Shown one piece after another: positions 35,153 through 44,885 of a stretch of DNA of 64,000 nucleotides. A program made the translations under genes and the position numbers. Source of the stretch: Kangiella koreensis DSM 16069 (GTDB lineage Bacteria; Pseudomonadota; Gammaproteobacteria; Enterobacterales; Kangiellaceae); contig NC_013166.1 in NCBI RefSeq assembly GCF_000024085.1, forward strand, positions 1,364,001 to 1,428,000. Direction: 5' to 3'. The notes below the pieces were generated by a model. The model searched no databases, was not told the origin of the DNA, and worked only from the letters and a program-made list of their open reading frames with translations. Position 1 is the first letter of the stretch; every line of letters starts with the position of its first letter.

Positions 35153-38100
35153 GTCAGTGATCCGTTGGTCCATCCGCAACCGTTTCTTTGTGCTATTGGC
35201 CACTTTAATGCTTGTAGGCATTGGCCTGTATTCCCTTAAGAATACGCCAGTGGACGCTCTCCCTGATTTGTCGGATGTACAGGTCATCATCAAAACCAGC
35301 TATCCCGGCCAAGCACCACAGGTAGTGGAGGATCAGGTAACTTACCCTCTTACCACCTCTATGCTTTCAGTCCCCGGTGCTGTGACTGTACGTGGATATT
35401 CTTTCTTTGGTGATTCATATGTGTACGTTATCTTCGATGAAGACACAGATGCTTATTGGGCGCGCTCACGAGTCCTGGAGTATCTGTCACAAGTTGCACC
35501 AACATTACCAACCAGCGCCCGCCCACAATTGGGCCCGGATGCTACCGGTGTTGGCTGGGTTTACTTATACGCTTTGGTTGACCGCACCGGTAAACACGAT
35601 CTTAGCCAGTTACGTAGTCTGCAGGACTGGTTTTTGAAGTACGAGTTACAAACCGTTCCAGGTGTTTCAGAAGTCTCTTCACTTGGCGGTATGGTCAAGC
35701 AGTATCAGGTAAAAGTAAACCCTGAGAAATTACGTGCTTTCGGTATCCCTCTATCTCATATTCAAACAGCAATTAAACGTGGTAATCAGGAAGTGGGGGC
35801 CTCAGTGATAGAGATGGCAGAAGCCGAATATATGATACGTGCAAGTGGTTATATTCAAGGAATTGAAGATTTGGCAACCATTCCGCTTGGGGTTGACAGC
35901 AATGGTACGCCTTTACTACTAAGGGACGTAGCAGAAATTGAAGTAGGACCACAGATTCGCCGTGGTATAGCGGAACTCAACGGTGAGGGTGAAACCGTTG
36001 GTGGCATCGTTGTGATGCGTATCGGTGAAAACGCGCAGAAAACTATCAATGGTGTTAAAGCTAAACTTGAGAAACTTAAGGCTGGGTTGCCCGAGGGCGT
36101 GGAAGTGGTTACCGTTTATGACCGCTCAGGACTAATAGAACGAGCAGTCGAAAATCTTTGGCATAAGTTACTCGAGGAGTTTTTAGTAGTAGCTTTAGTA
36201 TGCATGATCTTTCTATTTCATATTCGTTCTTCTTTGGTTGCGATAATTAGCTTACCGGTCGGAATTCTGACAGCTTTTATCGTTATGCATTGGCAGGGGT
36301 TAAATGCCAATATCATGTCATTGGGAGGCATTGCTATTGCCATTGGGGCTATGATCGACGGTGCTATTGTGATGATTGAGAACATGCACAAACACATGGA
36401 GCGTACTCCGCTAACAGACAAAAACCGTTGGCAAATAGTAACAGAATCGGCTGCTGAAGTGGGGCCTGCATTATTCTTTAGTTTGTTGATTATCACAGTG
36501 AGTTTTGTTCCGGTCTTTACCTTGGAAGCTCAAGAGGGGCGAATGTTTAGCCCTTTGGCATTTACCAAGACTTATGCGATGGCAGCCAGTGCTGCGCTTG
36601 CAGTAACGCTGGTTCCTGTACTGATGGGGTACTTTATCCGCGGAAAGATATTACCTGAAAACAAAAACCCCATTAACCGGGTTCTCACGGGGCTCTATAT
36701 GCCCGCATTAAAAACAGTCCTACGCTTTCCTAAAGTAACATTAGCCCTAGCTTTATTATTAACTTTAGTAGGGTTCTGGCCAGTCAATAAAATTGGGAGC
36801 GAATTTATCCCTAACTTGGACGAAGGAGACTTAATGTATATGCCTACTACCTATCCAGGTTTGTCGATTGGTAAGGCTCGTGAAGTTCTGCAACAAACAG
36901 ATAAGTTGATTGCCACTATCCCTGAAGTTAAAACAGTCTTTGGAAAGATTGGCCGTGCTGAAACAGCTACTGACCCTGCACCGCTAACTATGATTGAAAC
37001 GTTCATACAACTGAAACCCAAAAACGAATGGCGAGAGGGTATGACTACCGATAAGCTCAAAAAGGAAATGGATGCGCTGATAAAATTTCCTGGTTTAACT
37101 AACGCTTGGGTAATGCCAATCAAGACCCGCATCGATATGCTTGCTACCGGTATCAAAACACCAGTAGGTATAAAGGTCGCGGGTGAGGAACTAAAAGAAA
37201 TTCAACAAATTGGCCAGCAACTGGAGCAGATTCTAAAGGATGTACCCGGTACCGCCTCTGTCTATTCTGAGCGAGTAGCTGGCGGACGCTACATTAAGGT
37301 AGACATTCAGCGCGAGAAAGCAGCCAGATATGGACTCAATATTGCTGATGTACAACAAGTAGTTGCAACCGCTATAGGTGGCATGAATGTGACACAGACA
37401 GTAGAAGGTTTGGAGCGGTATCCAGTGAACCTGCGCTATCCACAAGACTATCGCAACTCACCGGAGCAGATCGGATTATTACCGATAGTTACATCTAGCG
37501 GTCAACGTATCGCGTTAGCAGATGTGGCGAAAATTTACGTTGAGGACGGTCCTCCAGCCATTAAAAGTGAAAACGCACGGCTTAATGGCTGGACCTTTGT
37601 GGATATTGAGAATGTGGACGTAGGAACGTACGTGAAAGCTGCAATGGAAACTGTTCAGCAACGGCTAGATTTGCCGGCAGGTTACTCTGTGACCTGGTCT
37701 GGTCAGTACGAATACATGCTTCGGGCCAAAGAAAAGCTAACCTATGTTGTGCCTTTGACTTTACTCATCATTATAGTATTGCTGTATATGAACTTCCGAA
37801 GTTTTGCTGAAGTAGCCATTATTATGGGTACTTTACCGTTGGCCATGATTGGCTCTTTCTGGCTTATGTATCTACTTGGCTATAACTTTTCAGTGGCCGT
37901 GGGAGTAGGCTTTATTGCTCTCGCTGGGGTTGCGGTGGAGATTGGTGTCATTATGCTGGTATATCTTAATCAGGCTTATGTCCGCATGCAGATAGAATGT
38001 GAAGCTGAAGGTACTACACCAAAACGAGATGAGTTGCATCATGCAGTGTTGCATGGTGCAGGGCAACGTGTACGACCAGTGATGATGACAGCGGCGGCAA

Positions 38101-38267
38101 TTGTTGTTGGCTTATTACCGATCATGTACGGTAGTGGTACTGGCTCAGAAGTAATGAGTCGTATTGCAGCACCTATGGTTGGTGGCATGCTTAGTGCGGT
38201 TCTTTTGACTTTGCTGGTATTACCAGCAGTTTACTTTTTGTGGCGTGAACGTGTGTTACGTGATTAG
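35145..38267 (+). CDS. cusA: Copper/silver RND pump CusA
   Basis: This 1040-residue inner-membrane RND pump carries IAIGAMIDGAIVMIEN in helix 4 (about residues 396-411), the HME-4 signature of monovalent-metal (Cu(I)/Ag(I)) pumps, whereas the pump at 11410 has the HME-1 form. Other family marks are TPVDALPDLSDVQVIIK and GSEFIPNLDEGDLMYMPTTY. With cusC and cusB it forms the envelope-spanning CusCBA complex that exports copper from the periplasm. A GGTGC/GCACC hairpin without T-run follows the stop. Confidence 0.95.
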   Translation: MIESVIRWSIRNRFFVLLATLMLVGIGLYSLKNTPVDALPDLSDVQVIIKTSYPGQAPQVVEDQVTYPLTTSMLSVPGAVTVRGYSFFGDSYVYVIFDEDTDAYWARSRVLEYLSQVAPTLPTSARPQLGPDATGVGWVYLYALVDRTGKHDLSQLRSLQDWFLKYELQTVPGVSEVSSLGGMVKQYQVKVNPEKLRAFGIPLSHIQTAIKRGNQEVGASVIEMAEAEYMIRASGYIQGIEDLATIPLGVDSNGTPLLLRDVAEIEVGPQIRRGIAELNGEGETVGGIVVMRIGENAQKTINGVKAKLEKLKAGLPEGVEVVTVYDRSGLIERAVENLWHKLLEEFLVVALVCMIFLFHIRSSLVAIISLPVGILTAFIVMHWQGLNANIMSLGGIAIAIGAMIDGAIVMIENMHKHMERTPLTDKNRWQIVTESAAEVGPALFFSLLIITVSFVPVFTLEAQEGRMFSPLAFTKTYAMAASAALAVTLVPVLMGYFIRGKILPENKNPINRVLTGLYMPALKTVLRFPKVTLALALLLTLVGFWPVNKIGSEFIPNLDEGDLMYMPTTYPGLSIGKAREVLQQTDKLIATIPEVKTVFGKIGRAETATDPAPLTMIETFIQLKPKNEWREGMTTDKLKKEMDALIKFPGLTNAWVMPIKTRIDMLATGIKTPVGIKVAGEELKEIQQIGQQLEQILKDVPGTASVYSERVAGGRYIKVDIQREKAARYGLNIADVQQVVATAIGGMNVTQTVEGLERYPVNLRYPQDYRNSPEQIGLLPIVTSSGQRIALADVAKIYVEDGPPAIKSENARLNGWTFVDIENVDVGTYVKAAMETVQQRLDLPAGYSVTWSGQYEYMLRAKEKLTYVVPLTLLIIIVLLYMNFRSFAEVAIIMGTLPLAMIGSFWLMYLLGYNFSVAVGVGFIALAGVAVEIGVIMLVYLNQAYVRMQIECEAEGTTPKRDELHHAVLHGAGQRVRPVMMTAAAIVVGLLPIMYGSGTGSEVMSRIAAPMVGGMLSAVLLTLLVLPAVYFLWRERVLRD

Positions 38268-38341
38268 TGCTTTTATTCAGGTGCAAGGACGCACCATCAG
38301 GAAAGCATGTGTTGTCAATCTTAAGAATTGTATCAGGAGCA

Positions 38342-38386
38342 ATGATCTAGATCAAAAGGAAGGTGTTGCTTACACGTTACTATAAG
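38342..38386 (+). promoter_or_regulatory. FNR-type box upstream of the copper ATPase operon
   Basis: ATGATCTAGATCAA (38342-38355) differs from the FNR consensus TTGAT-N4-ATCAA at one position. TATAAG at 38381-38386 could be the -10, putting the box near -44. It is about 190 bp before the MerR-type gene and separate from the MerR-type promoter at 38450. Confidence 0.5.
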
Positions 38387-38449
38387 AGGCAGAAGATTAG
38401 AGTCAGGTGCTGTTTATTTCTATCGTGTATGTCTTCTGAGTTATTGCAG

Positions 38450-38481
38450 TTGACCTATGTGCTGCACGCAGGTAGTAGACT
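38450..38481 (+). promoter_or_regulatory. MerR-type promoter of the regulator-copper ATPase operon
   Basis: TTGACC (38450-38455) and TAGACT (38476-38481) are 20 bp apart. The spacer contains a dyad, ACCTATGTGC-T-GCACGCAGGT, eight of ten paired positions matching. This arrangement is that of CueR-controlled copper ATPase promoters. Confidence 0.72.
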
Positions 38482-38541
38482 GTCAAGCGACACTTAATTT
38501 CAGGGATTTAAAAATATAAGTCCTGTTTTAGAGGAATAGTT

Positions 38542-38970
38542 ATGCGAGTAAGAGAGCTAGCCACCAGCCTTGATATAACACCGGACACGGTACGTTATTA
38601 CACTCGGATTGGGTATTTGAAACCCATCAAAAACCCAAGAAATGGGTATAAAGAGTTTTGCAAGAAAGACTGGCAAAGGCTTCGCTTTATTCTGAGCGCC
38701 AGACAGATAGGTTTTTCGGTTAACGATATTGGTCAGATTCTTAAGGAGGCCGATATGCAAAAAACTCCTTGCCCAACAACAAGGAGGATAATGGAACTTA
38801 GATTACGTGGAACCGAGCAGAGATTTCGTGAAACTGCTTTACTCAGAACAAAGATAAAAACTGCACTAAAGATTTGGAAAGATAAACCAGATCAAGCTCC
38901 TACAGGAAAAATGATCTGTTATTTAATTGAGGAGTTTAGTGCTCGACAAGTGGAGAATGCATCAGTATGA
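38542..38970 (+). CDS. MerR-family regulator of the copper ATPase operon (CueR-like)
   Basis: This 142-residue protein has the MerR winged helix ([20 protein letters not shown]) and dimerisation helix. It has only two cysteines after the DNA-binding domain in likely sensor positions (TPCPTTRR and MICYLIEE), which differs from the CCHH loop of classical CueR. Such proteins are usually annotated as heavy-metal-responsive regulators. Its last codons overlap the start of a copper P-type ATPase gene (ATGA), so copper sensing is the natural inference. The promoter at 38450-38481 has the overlong spacer and dyad it should bind. Confidence 0.82.
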   Translation: MRVRELATSLDITPDTVRYYTRIGYLKPIKNPRNGYKEFCKKDWQRLRFILSARQIGFSVNDIGQILKEADMQKTPCPTTRRIMELRLRGTEQRFRETALLRTKIKTALKIWKDKPDQAPTGKMICYLIEEFSARQVENASV

Positions 38971-41267
38971 AAGAACATAGGCAAGAAAATATCAGTTCCT
39001 TTGTGACTGTGAAAAGCGAAGAGCAGGGTGCTCAGGTCGGTATGTTGGAACTGTTGGTTGAAGGAGCGAGTTGTGGTAGCTGCGTCAGAAAAATTGAAAG
39101 GGCATTGTTGGCTATTCCTGGAGTTGAGAGTGCTGAGATGAATTTTGCTCAGCGTACAGTAAGCGTGACTGGCAATGTAGAGGCATCTGCTTTAATTAAG
39201 GCGGTAGAAAAGGCCGGTTATAATGCCAAACTTACCGCTATTGAGAGCGAAGATGATGCATTAAAGGAAAAAGAAAAAGCCGATCAAGTTTATTATAAGC
39301 GTTTGGTGAAGGAAACTTGGATTGCCCTCTCACTGGGTATCCCCTTAATGGCCTACGCACTAATTACTGGTGAAGTTAACGTTAACACTACAACAGAGCG
39401 TATAGCGTGGCTAATAGTGGGCATATTGACATTTGGTGTTCTCTACTTTTCTGGTAAACATTTTTTTGTCGGTGCCTGGAAGTCCTTTCTTAATCATTCC
39501 GCCAATATGGATACGCTGATAGCGCTTGGAACCGGCACTGCATGGTTGTACTCAATGGTAGTGGTATTTTTTCCAGGCAGTGTACCCGATCAGGCACGCC
39601 ATGTTTACTTCGAGGCTACTGCGATAATTATAGGCTTGATTGACCTTGGTCTAGCGCTGGAAATTAAAGCACGTGGTCGGACTTCGGATGCTATCAAGAG
39701 ACTGATCGGACTGCAGGCAAAAACGGCTCGAGTGGTCCGTGATGGCAAAGAGTTGGATATCGCCATTGACCAGGTCTTAATAGATGATGTAGTGAGGGTA
39801 CGTCCGGGTGAAAAAATTCCTGTTGATGGAGAGGTGATTGAAGGGCATACAGCAATTGACGAATCAATGCTAACTGGCGAGCCAATGCCGGTTGAAAAGA
39901 GCCAGGGTGATACCATAGCAGCGGGCACCATTAATAAATCTGGTTCGATTCTTTTTAAAGCTACGCGGGTTGGCAAAGACACTGCATTAGCGCAGATTAT
40001 CAATATGGTAAAGCGCGCGCAAAATTCTAAACCTCCTATTGGCCGCCTAGCTGATGTGATTTCAGCATATTTTGTACCGGTGGTTATGATTATTGCTGTA
40101 ATAAGCGCCTTGACTTGGCTTAATTTTGGACCTGAACCGGCAGTAGCTTTCGCCATTGTATCAGCTACTACGGTCTTGATTATCGCTTGCCCCTGCGCGC
40201 TGGGACTGGCAACACCAATGTCGGTGATGGTGGGTGTAGGTAAGGCAGCGGAGGCAGGTGTATTAATTCGTAACGGAGAAGCCTTGCAAATGGCATCGAA
40301 GATATCGGCAATGGTTCTTGATAAAACCGGTACCATTACCTTGGGAGCTCCCAAGGTCACCGATGTGCTGGTGGCCGGTGAGCATGATCAGCAGTCCGTT
40401 TTACGGTTGGCTGCAACGCTTGAGTCAGGCTCTGAGCATCCTTTAGCTATGGCTATTGTAGAGAGTGCTAAGGATAGAGGTATCGAAACTGGCAAGGTAT
40501 CCAATTTTAACGCCATTGCCGGACATGGGGTGCAGGCCGAAGTGGAGGGTAAAACTCTGTTGTTTGGCAATGAAAAACTCATGCACGAACGAAATATTTA
40601 TCTTGGAACCTTCATTGAAAAAGCTCAATCATTGGCTTCCGATGCAAAAACACCAATGTATTTTGCGGTAGATAATCAATTAGCAGCCATTATTGCCGTG
40701 GCCGATCCTATCAAAGAAGACTCAATTGCTGCCATTAAGCGCCTCCAGCATAACGGCATCCGGGTGGTTATGCTTACTGGTGATAATCGAGCCACAGCCA
40801 AAGCCGTAGCGGAAAAAGCGGGTATAAAAGAATTTTTTGCCGAAGTATTGCCCGAAGAAAAATCCAAGAAGGTGCAAGAGTTGCAAATGGAAGGCGAAGT
40901 AGTAGGTATGACAGGTGACGGCATCAATGATGCCCCTGCTTTAGCGATTGCTAATGTCGGTTTTGCCATCGGTACGGGTACTGATGTGGCCATTGAAAGT
41001 GCGGACATCACTTTGATGCGCGGTTCGCTGCACGGCCTTGCCGATGCCATAGCTGTTAGCAAGGCGACATTGCGCAATATTAAACAGAATTTATTCGGTG
41101 CCTTTATCTATAACGTGGCTGGTGTGCCCTTCGCGGCTGGAGTTTTGTATCCGTTTTTGGGCATGTTACTAAACCCTGTTATCGCAGGAGCTGCGATGGC
41201 ATTTTCATCACTAACCGTCGTGACTAATGCCAACCGACTGCGTTTATTTAAAGCGCAGGAACACTAA
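38967..41267 (+). CDS. Copper-exporting P1B-type ATPase CopA/CtpV-like
   Basis: This 766-residue ATPase has one N-terminal HMA domain (GASCGSC, residues 33-39) and eight predicted helices. The copper-binding CPC is in [11 protein letters not shown] (about residue 408), the phosphorylated Asp in DKTGT (about 452), and the nucleotide-domain landmarks are SEHPLA, MLTGDN and [10 protein letters not shown]. The CPC motif and HMA domain assign Cu(I) (or Ag(I)) export from the cytosol to the periplasm, from where CusCBA can remove it. It is translationally coupled to the MerR-type regulator. Confidence 0.95.
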   Translation: MKEHRQENISSFVTVKSEEQGAQVGMLELLVEGASCGSCVRKIERALLAIPGVESAEMNFAQRTVSVTGNVEASALIKAVEKAGYNAKLTAIESEDDALKEKEKADQVYYKRLVKETWIALSLGIPLMAYALITGEVNVNTTTERIAWLIVGILTFGVLYFSGKHFFVGAWKSFLNHSANMDTLIALGTGTAWLYSMVVVFFPGSVPDQARHVYFEATAIIIGLIDLGLALEIKARGRTSDAIKRLIGLQAKTARVVRDGKELDIAIDQVLIDDVVRVRPGEKIPVDGEVIEGHTAIDESMLTGEPMPVEKSQGDTIAAGTINKSGSILFKATRVGKDTALAQIINMVKRAQNSKPPIGRLADVISAYFVPVVMIIAVISALTWLNFGPEPAVAFAIVSATTVLIIACPCALGLATPMSVMVGVGKAAEAGVLIRNGEALQMASKISAMVLDKTGTITLGAPKVTDVLVAGEHDQQSVLRLAATLESGSEHPLAMAIVESAKDRGIETGKVSNFNAIAGHGVQAEVEGKTLLFGNEKLMHERNIYLGTFIEKAQSLASDAKTPMYFAVDNQLAAIIAVADPIKEDSIAAIKRLQHNGIRVVMLTGDNRATAKAVAEKAGIKEFFAEVLPEEKSKKVQELQMEGEVVGMTGDGINDAPALAIANVGFAIGTGTDVAIESADITLMRGSLHGLADAIAVSKATLRNIKQNLFGAFIYNVAGVPFAAGVLYPFLGMLLNPVIAGAAMAFSSLTVVTNANRLRLFKAQEH

Positions 41268-41291
41268 TTTCAAGAGTAGAAGGAAAGCAAC

Positions 41292-41645
41292 ATGTTATTG
41301 ATCAATATTACAGGTTTGGTGTTAATTGCCCTGATTATGTGGTGGTTCTGGCTTTACAAGCCAAAAGAAGCCGTGCTAGGTGACAACGATCTGCTTATTA
41401 CCGTGGAAAACGGTACCTACTCACCGTCGCGCATTAAAGTTCCAGCTGGTTCTGTGGTTGAAATCAAGTTTATCCGCAAGGATCAATCACCATGCTCTGA
41501 AACTTTGTTGATTCCTAAGCTGCAAATCAGCGAGACTTTGCCGCTGAATAAGATAAAAACAATCCAATTGTCCAGCTTGAAAGCGGGCGAATACGACTTT
41601 CATTGTCAGATGCAGATGTACCGCGGACAAATTGTAGCGCAATAA
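41292..41645 (+). CDS. Membrane-anchored cupredoxin-like protein
   Basis: This 117-residue protein has an N-terminal helix (LLINITGLVLIALIMWWFWL) and a single cupredoxin domain. Beta strands such as LLITVENGTYSPSRIKVPAG and a C-terminal GEYDFHCQMQMYRGQIVAQ are visible. The C-H-x-M order of a classical type 1 site is partly present (DFHCQMQM and Cys in SPCSETLL). It follows the copper ATPase by 24 bp and probably receives or buffers periplasmic copper. Cupredoxin_1/EfeO-like domains are its nearest relatives. Confidence 0.82.
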   Translation: MLLINITGLVLIALIMWWFWLYKPKEAVLGDNDLLITVENGTYSPSRIKVPAGSVVEIKFIRKDQSPCSETLLIPKLQISETLPLNKIKTIQLSSLKAGEYDFHCQMQMYRGQIVAQ

Positions 41646-41649
41646 CATA

Positions 41650-41937
41650 ATGAGGAAAGTAGCAGAAAAAGCCTTGATAATAAACGGGATAAGACGATGT
41701 ACCCTACACCCGGTCCGTAGTCGAGGCTATTATTTAAATAGCTTTTTCGAAGACCACTTGATCAGGCGTATTCAAAAGGAGATATACACTGAGGAAGAGC
41801 AGGTAGTGCAGCTGTTTGTCGATACAGGGTATGTAAATACTGATAGCGAAGAATTGTACCGAACAATGATTTACCGCGGGTTCATGAGAAAAACAGAGCA
41901 ACGGACAACGATTTTTAGTAACACAACTGAGGTGTGA
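41650..41937 (+). CDS. Conserved-context hypothetical protein
   Basis: This 95-residue soluble, basic protein (RRCTLHPVRSRGYYLNSFF, EDHLIRRIQKEIYTEEEQVV) has no signal peptide or membrane helix. I do not recognise its family. It sits 4 bp after the cupredoxin gene and 1 bp before the DUF2933 gene, so it is probably in the same operon. The ribosome-binding site is poor, so it may be translated by reinitiation. Confidence 0.55.
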   Translation: MRKVAEKALIINGIRRCTLHPVRSRGYYLNSFFEDHLIRRIQKEIYTEEEQVVQLFVDTGYVNTDSEELYRTMIYRGFMRKTEQRTTIFSNTTEV

Positions 41938-41938
41938 T

Positions 41939-42223
41939 ATGGCAATACAAAAATCATTCTGGTTTACCCCAAAAGGCTTAGCCGCCCTAGGGCTAATAGC
42001 TGCAGCAACCTACTTTTTACTAGTCGAGCACAGACAACATGTCTGGCAGTATTCACCCTTCCTGATTCTTTTGGCTTGTCTATTTATGCATTTGTTTATG
42101 CATGGTGGACACGGAGGGCACGATAACCGCCATGACCAGTATAAGGACGAGTCCAAGCAAGATGCCAATCAATGTGGCTTAGAAAAGGGTCGCCGAGAGC
42201 AAGAACATCCTCATCATGATTAA
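41939..42223 (+). CDS. Small membrane protein, DUF2933-like, with His-rich tail
   Basis: This 94-residue protein has two helices (GLAALGLIAAATYFLLVE and FLILLACLFMHLFMHG) and a His/Gly tail (HGGHGGHDNRHDQ, EQEHPHHD). This is the size and layout of DUF2933 proteins encoded in copper-resistance operons. The tail probably binds metal. It lies in the operon of the copper ATPase, between the hypothetical gene and the methyltransferase-like gene. Confidence 0.75.
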   Translation: MAIQKSFWFTPKGLAALGLIAAATYFLLVEHRQHVWQYSPFLILLACLFMHLFMHGGHGGHDNRHDQYKDESKQDANQCGLEKGRREQEHPHHD

Positions 42224-42249
42224 CCCCAACAGAGAATAGGAGAAAAATA

Positions 42250-42891
42250 ATGCACGGAGAGTCAGGTTATGGCCTATGGACACTAGTAATACTCAATTCA
42301 GCAATATTTATTTTCTTTGCATTTAGTTTTACCAAGCCGAAAACAAAAACTGATTGGCGTAGCTTTGGTGCCTTCTCTGCATTTGTTATTGCCTTGTTTA
42401 CCGAGATGTACGGATTCCCACTAACTATTTATTTTCTCTCAGGCTGGTTAACTGAAAAGTATCCTGATATTGATTTCCTTTCCCATGAGAACGGCCATCT
42501 ACTGCATACCCTTTTAGGTATTGAAGGCAATCCCCATTGGGATCCATTGCATATTGCCAGTAATATCCTGATTATACTCGGTTTCTTCTTATTGGCCTCG
42601 GCATGGAACGTTCTACACAAGGCACAACAAACCCGCTCATTGGCCACCACTGGCTGGTATGCGCGTTGCCGCCACCCACAATATCTTGCATTCATTATGA
42701 TTATGTTCGGATTTCTATTGCAATGGCCAACGTTACCAACCTTGATCATGTTTCCGGTTCTGGTTTTGGTTTATGTTCACCTCGCAAAACGTGAAGAGAG
42801 GGTGGCACAACAGGAGTTTGGCGCAGATTATATAGAGTACAAGCGACGGACGCCTAGCTGGATTCCGTTATTTACATCTCATCAAACTTGA
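42250..42891 (+). CDS. Isoprenylcysteine carboxyl methyltransferase-like integral membrane protein
   Basis: This 213-residue protein has about five helices and the ICMT/phospholipid-methyltransferase signature near the C-terminus: TTGWYARCRHPQYLAFIMIM, then EERVAQQEFGADYIEYKRRT. Prokaryotes lack prenylated proteins of the eukaryotic type, so the substrate is unknown; such proteins are common in copper operons. It follows the DUF2933 gene by 26 bp and GGAGAA precedes the start. Confidence 0.82.
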   Translation: MHGESGYGLWTLVILNSAIFIFFAFSFTKPKTKTDWRSFGAFSAFVIALFTEMYGFPLTIYFLSGWLTEKYPDIDFLSHENGHLLHTLLGIEGNPHWDPLHIASNILIILGFFLLASAWNVLHKAQQTRSLATTGWYARCRHPQYLAFIMIMFGFLLQWPTLPTLIMFPVLVLVYVHLAKREERVAQQEFGADYIEYKRRTPSWIPLFTSHQT

Positions 42892-42984
42892 TTATGGTAG
42901 TGGACTGTTGCAAAGAGGTAAGTGGCTCAGAGTAACTGGTTAGATCAAGTGATGCGGTATTCGCAAACCTTAAGGAGCTAAAGT

Positions 42985-43356
42985 ATGAAACATCAAGAAC
43001 ATCGACTCGGCGTTTCAGAAATCAACTTAGTCGCTAGACATCTGAAACTTGAACCCTGTGCTGAGCAATGCATAGAGGCAGCTATTCAAACGATAGACCA
43101 GTTGTACGGATTGGATCATATATCCTTTGATGAAGCATCTCAGGTACTGAGCCTCGCTTATGATGCTTCGCGGCTAAGCCTTGATCTTATTGAAGAGATA
43201 ATGGAGAAAAATGGTGTTGAAGTGAGTCATGGATGGTGGACACATTTCAAAGAAGATTATTACAAGTTTGTCGACCAAAATGTTAAAGACAATGCTAATC
43301 ATAAACCGTGGAGTTGCCATAGTTCACCTCGGATACCAAGGAAAAAGCAAAAATGA
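42985..43356 (+). CDS. Hypothetical protein with an HMA-like fold pattern lacking the CxxC
   Basis: This 123-residue protein has no signal peptide. The middle part (ISFDEASQVLSLAYDASRLS, DLIEEIMEKNGVEV) resembles the second half of HMA-type metal domains, and the N-terminal part contains LEPCAEQC in place of the usual MxCxxC. The C-terminus (HKPWSCHSS) adds a Cys-His pair. It may be a cytosolic metal-binding protein. It has AAGGAG before its start and overlaps the phosphorylase gene by ATGA. Confidence 0.6.
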   Translation: MKHQEHRLGVSEINLVARHLKLEPCAEQCIEAAIQTIDQLYGLDHISFDEASQVLSLAYDASRLSLDLIEEIMEKNGVEVSHGWWTHFKEDYYKFVDQNVKDNANHKPWSCHSSPRIPRKKQK

Positions 43357-44885
43357 TTCGTCAGGTGAATAAAGGAAGTCATAACCAGCTGAAAGTTGTC
43401 GACATTGGAATTAACACTCATCAGGAGCCAGTGATTTATATGCGTGAGGATTGCCATATTTGTCGCTCAGAAGGTTTCACATCTAGTTCGCGAATAACTG
43501 TTAGTTCTTCAACCCTCTCAATAGTGGCAAGCCTCAACGTTGTTGATAACCATGTATTGGAACAAGGGTATGTAGGCTTGTCGAAGGTTGCCATGCAACG
43601 ACTTAAACCGGATTTGAATGAGATGGTAACAGTGGGGCATGCTGATGTGGTCAGCTCGTTGACAGCTCTACGCAAAAAGGTTTTTGGTAACACGCTTAAC
43701 TATACGGAACTACAGGCGATTATTACTGATATCAGTGAGCACCTATATAGTGATATCGAGATCTCAAGCTTTTTGACTGTGTGCGCTGGTGGTCGGTTGC
43801 TACCCGATGAAATCATTGACTTGACCAAGGCTATGGTAAATGCTGGTAAAAGTTTACGTTGGCCCAAATACGATCAGGTTTTAGACAAACACTGTATCGG
43901 GGGTATTCCGGGTAATCGAACGACCCCTCTCGTTGTTTCTATTGTTAGTGCCGCAGGCCATATCATGCCAAAAACTTCATCAAGAGCTATCACTTCTCCA
44001 GCTGGCACAGCTGACACCATGGAAACCCTAACCGAAGTAAATCTCGATCTTTCCGCTATTCAACGTGTAGTTCAGGAAACGGGCGCTTGCCTGTGCTGGG
44101 GTGGTGCAGTCAATTTAAGTCCTGCCGACGATCTGTTAATCAGAATTGAACGTGCTCTAGACTTGGATGGTGAAGGTCAGCTGATTGCTTCAGTTCTATC
44201 TAAAAAGATTGCTGCTGGCTCTACACATACCATTATTGACATACCCGTAGGTGACACAGCCAAAGTTCGAAACCGTGAATCGGCTGAGCGATTAGCTAAT
44301 TTATTTACCAAGGTCGGAGCTGCGTGTGGTATCCACGTTCGTTGCATTATTACTGATGGAAGCAAGCCCATTGGTTCTGGTATCGGCCCCGTTGAAGAAG
44401 CTCGTGATCTACTTGCCATCTTCAAACGTCAACAGGACGCCTCCCAGGAACTACGTGAACGAGCTTTATTATTAGCTTCTCACTTACTTGATCTGGCCGA
44501 AAACTGTGGCCTTGCTTCTGGACTAGAAAGAGCTACGTCGATACTGGAAAGTGGCAAAGCTTATGAACAATTCAAACGTATTCTTAGCGCACAAGGCGGG
44601 GGAAAGTCACTTCCCTCTTCACGGTTTCAGCATGTTCAACCCTCAAGTAAAAGTGGCACTATTGTGGCTATTGACAATCGGAAACTGGCACGACTTGCTA
44701 AACTAGCTGGAGCACCATTTACTCCAGTGTCCGGCCTTAGACTCCATTCCAATGTTGGCGATAGTGTTACCTCCCAAACACCTTTATTTACTTTGTTTAG
44801 CGACAGTCAAGGTGAGCTCGAATATGCGATGTCGTATTACAATGATAATACTGATATATTCTCAATTAGCGGGAGGTTACAATGA
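43353..44885 (+). CDS. AMP phosphorylase/thymidine phosphorylase-like enzyme
   Basis: This 510-residue protein belongs to the nucleoside phosphorylase II family, in the long form with an extra N-terminal domain (residues 1-95) as in archaeal AMP phosphorylase. The phosphate and sugar site reads DKHCIGGIPGNRTTPLVVSI, followed by KTSSRAITSPAGTADTMETL. Such enzymes split a nucleoside or nucleoside 5'-monophosphate with phosphate. AMP would give adenine and ribose 1,5-bisphosphate. The substrate cannot be decided from sequence. The gene is coupled by ATGA overlap to the genes on both sides, the next being PRPP-synthase-like. Confidence 0.87.
   Translation: MIRQVNKGSHNQLKVVDIGINTHQEPVIYMREDCHICRSEGFTSSSRITVSSSTLSIVASLNVVDNHVLEQGYVGLSKVAMQRLKPDLNEMVTVGHADVVSSLTALRKKVFGNTLNYTELQAIITDISEHLYSDIEISSFLTVCAGGRLLPDEIIDLTKAMVNAGKSLRWPKYDQVLDKHCIGGIPGNRTTPLVVSIVSAAGHIMPKTSSRAITSPAGTADTMETLTEVNLDLSAIQRVVQETGACLCWGGAVNLSPADDLLIRIERALDLDGEGQLIASVLSKKIAAGSTHTIIDIPVGDTAKVRNRESAERLANLFTKVGAACGIHVRCIITDGSKPIGSGIGPVEEARDLLAIFKRQQDASQELRERALLLASHLLDLAENCGLASGLERATSILESGKAYEQFKRILSAQGGGKSLPSSRFQHVQPSSKSGTIVAIDNRKLARLAKLAGAPFTPVSGLRLHSNVGDSVTSQTPLFTLFSDSQGELEYAMSYYNDNTDIFSISGRLQ

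Noticed and set aside
39605..40360. Long minus-strand open frame of 251 codons across the copper ATPase
   Set aside because: It is the shadow of the ATPase coding strand; the plus-strand protein has every family motif.
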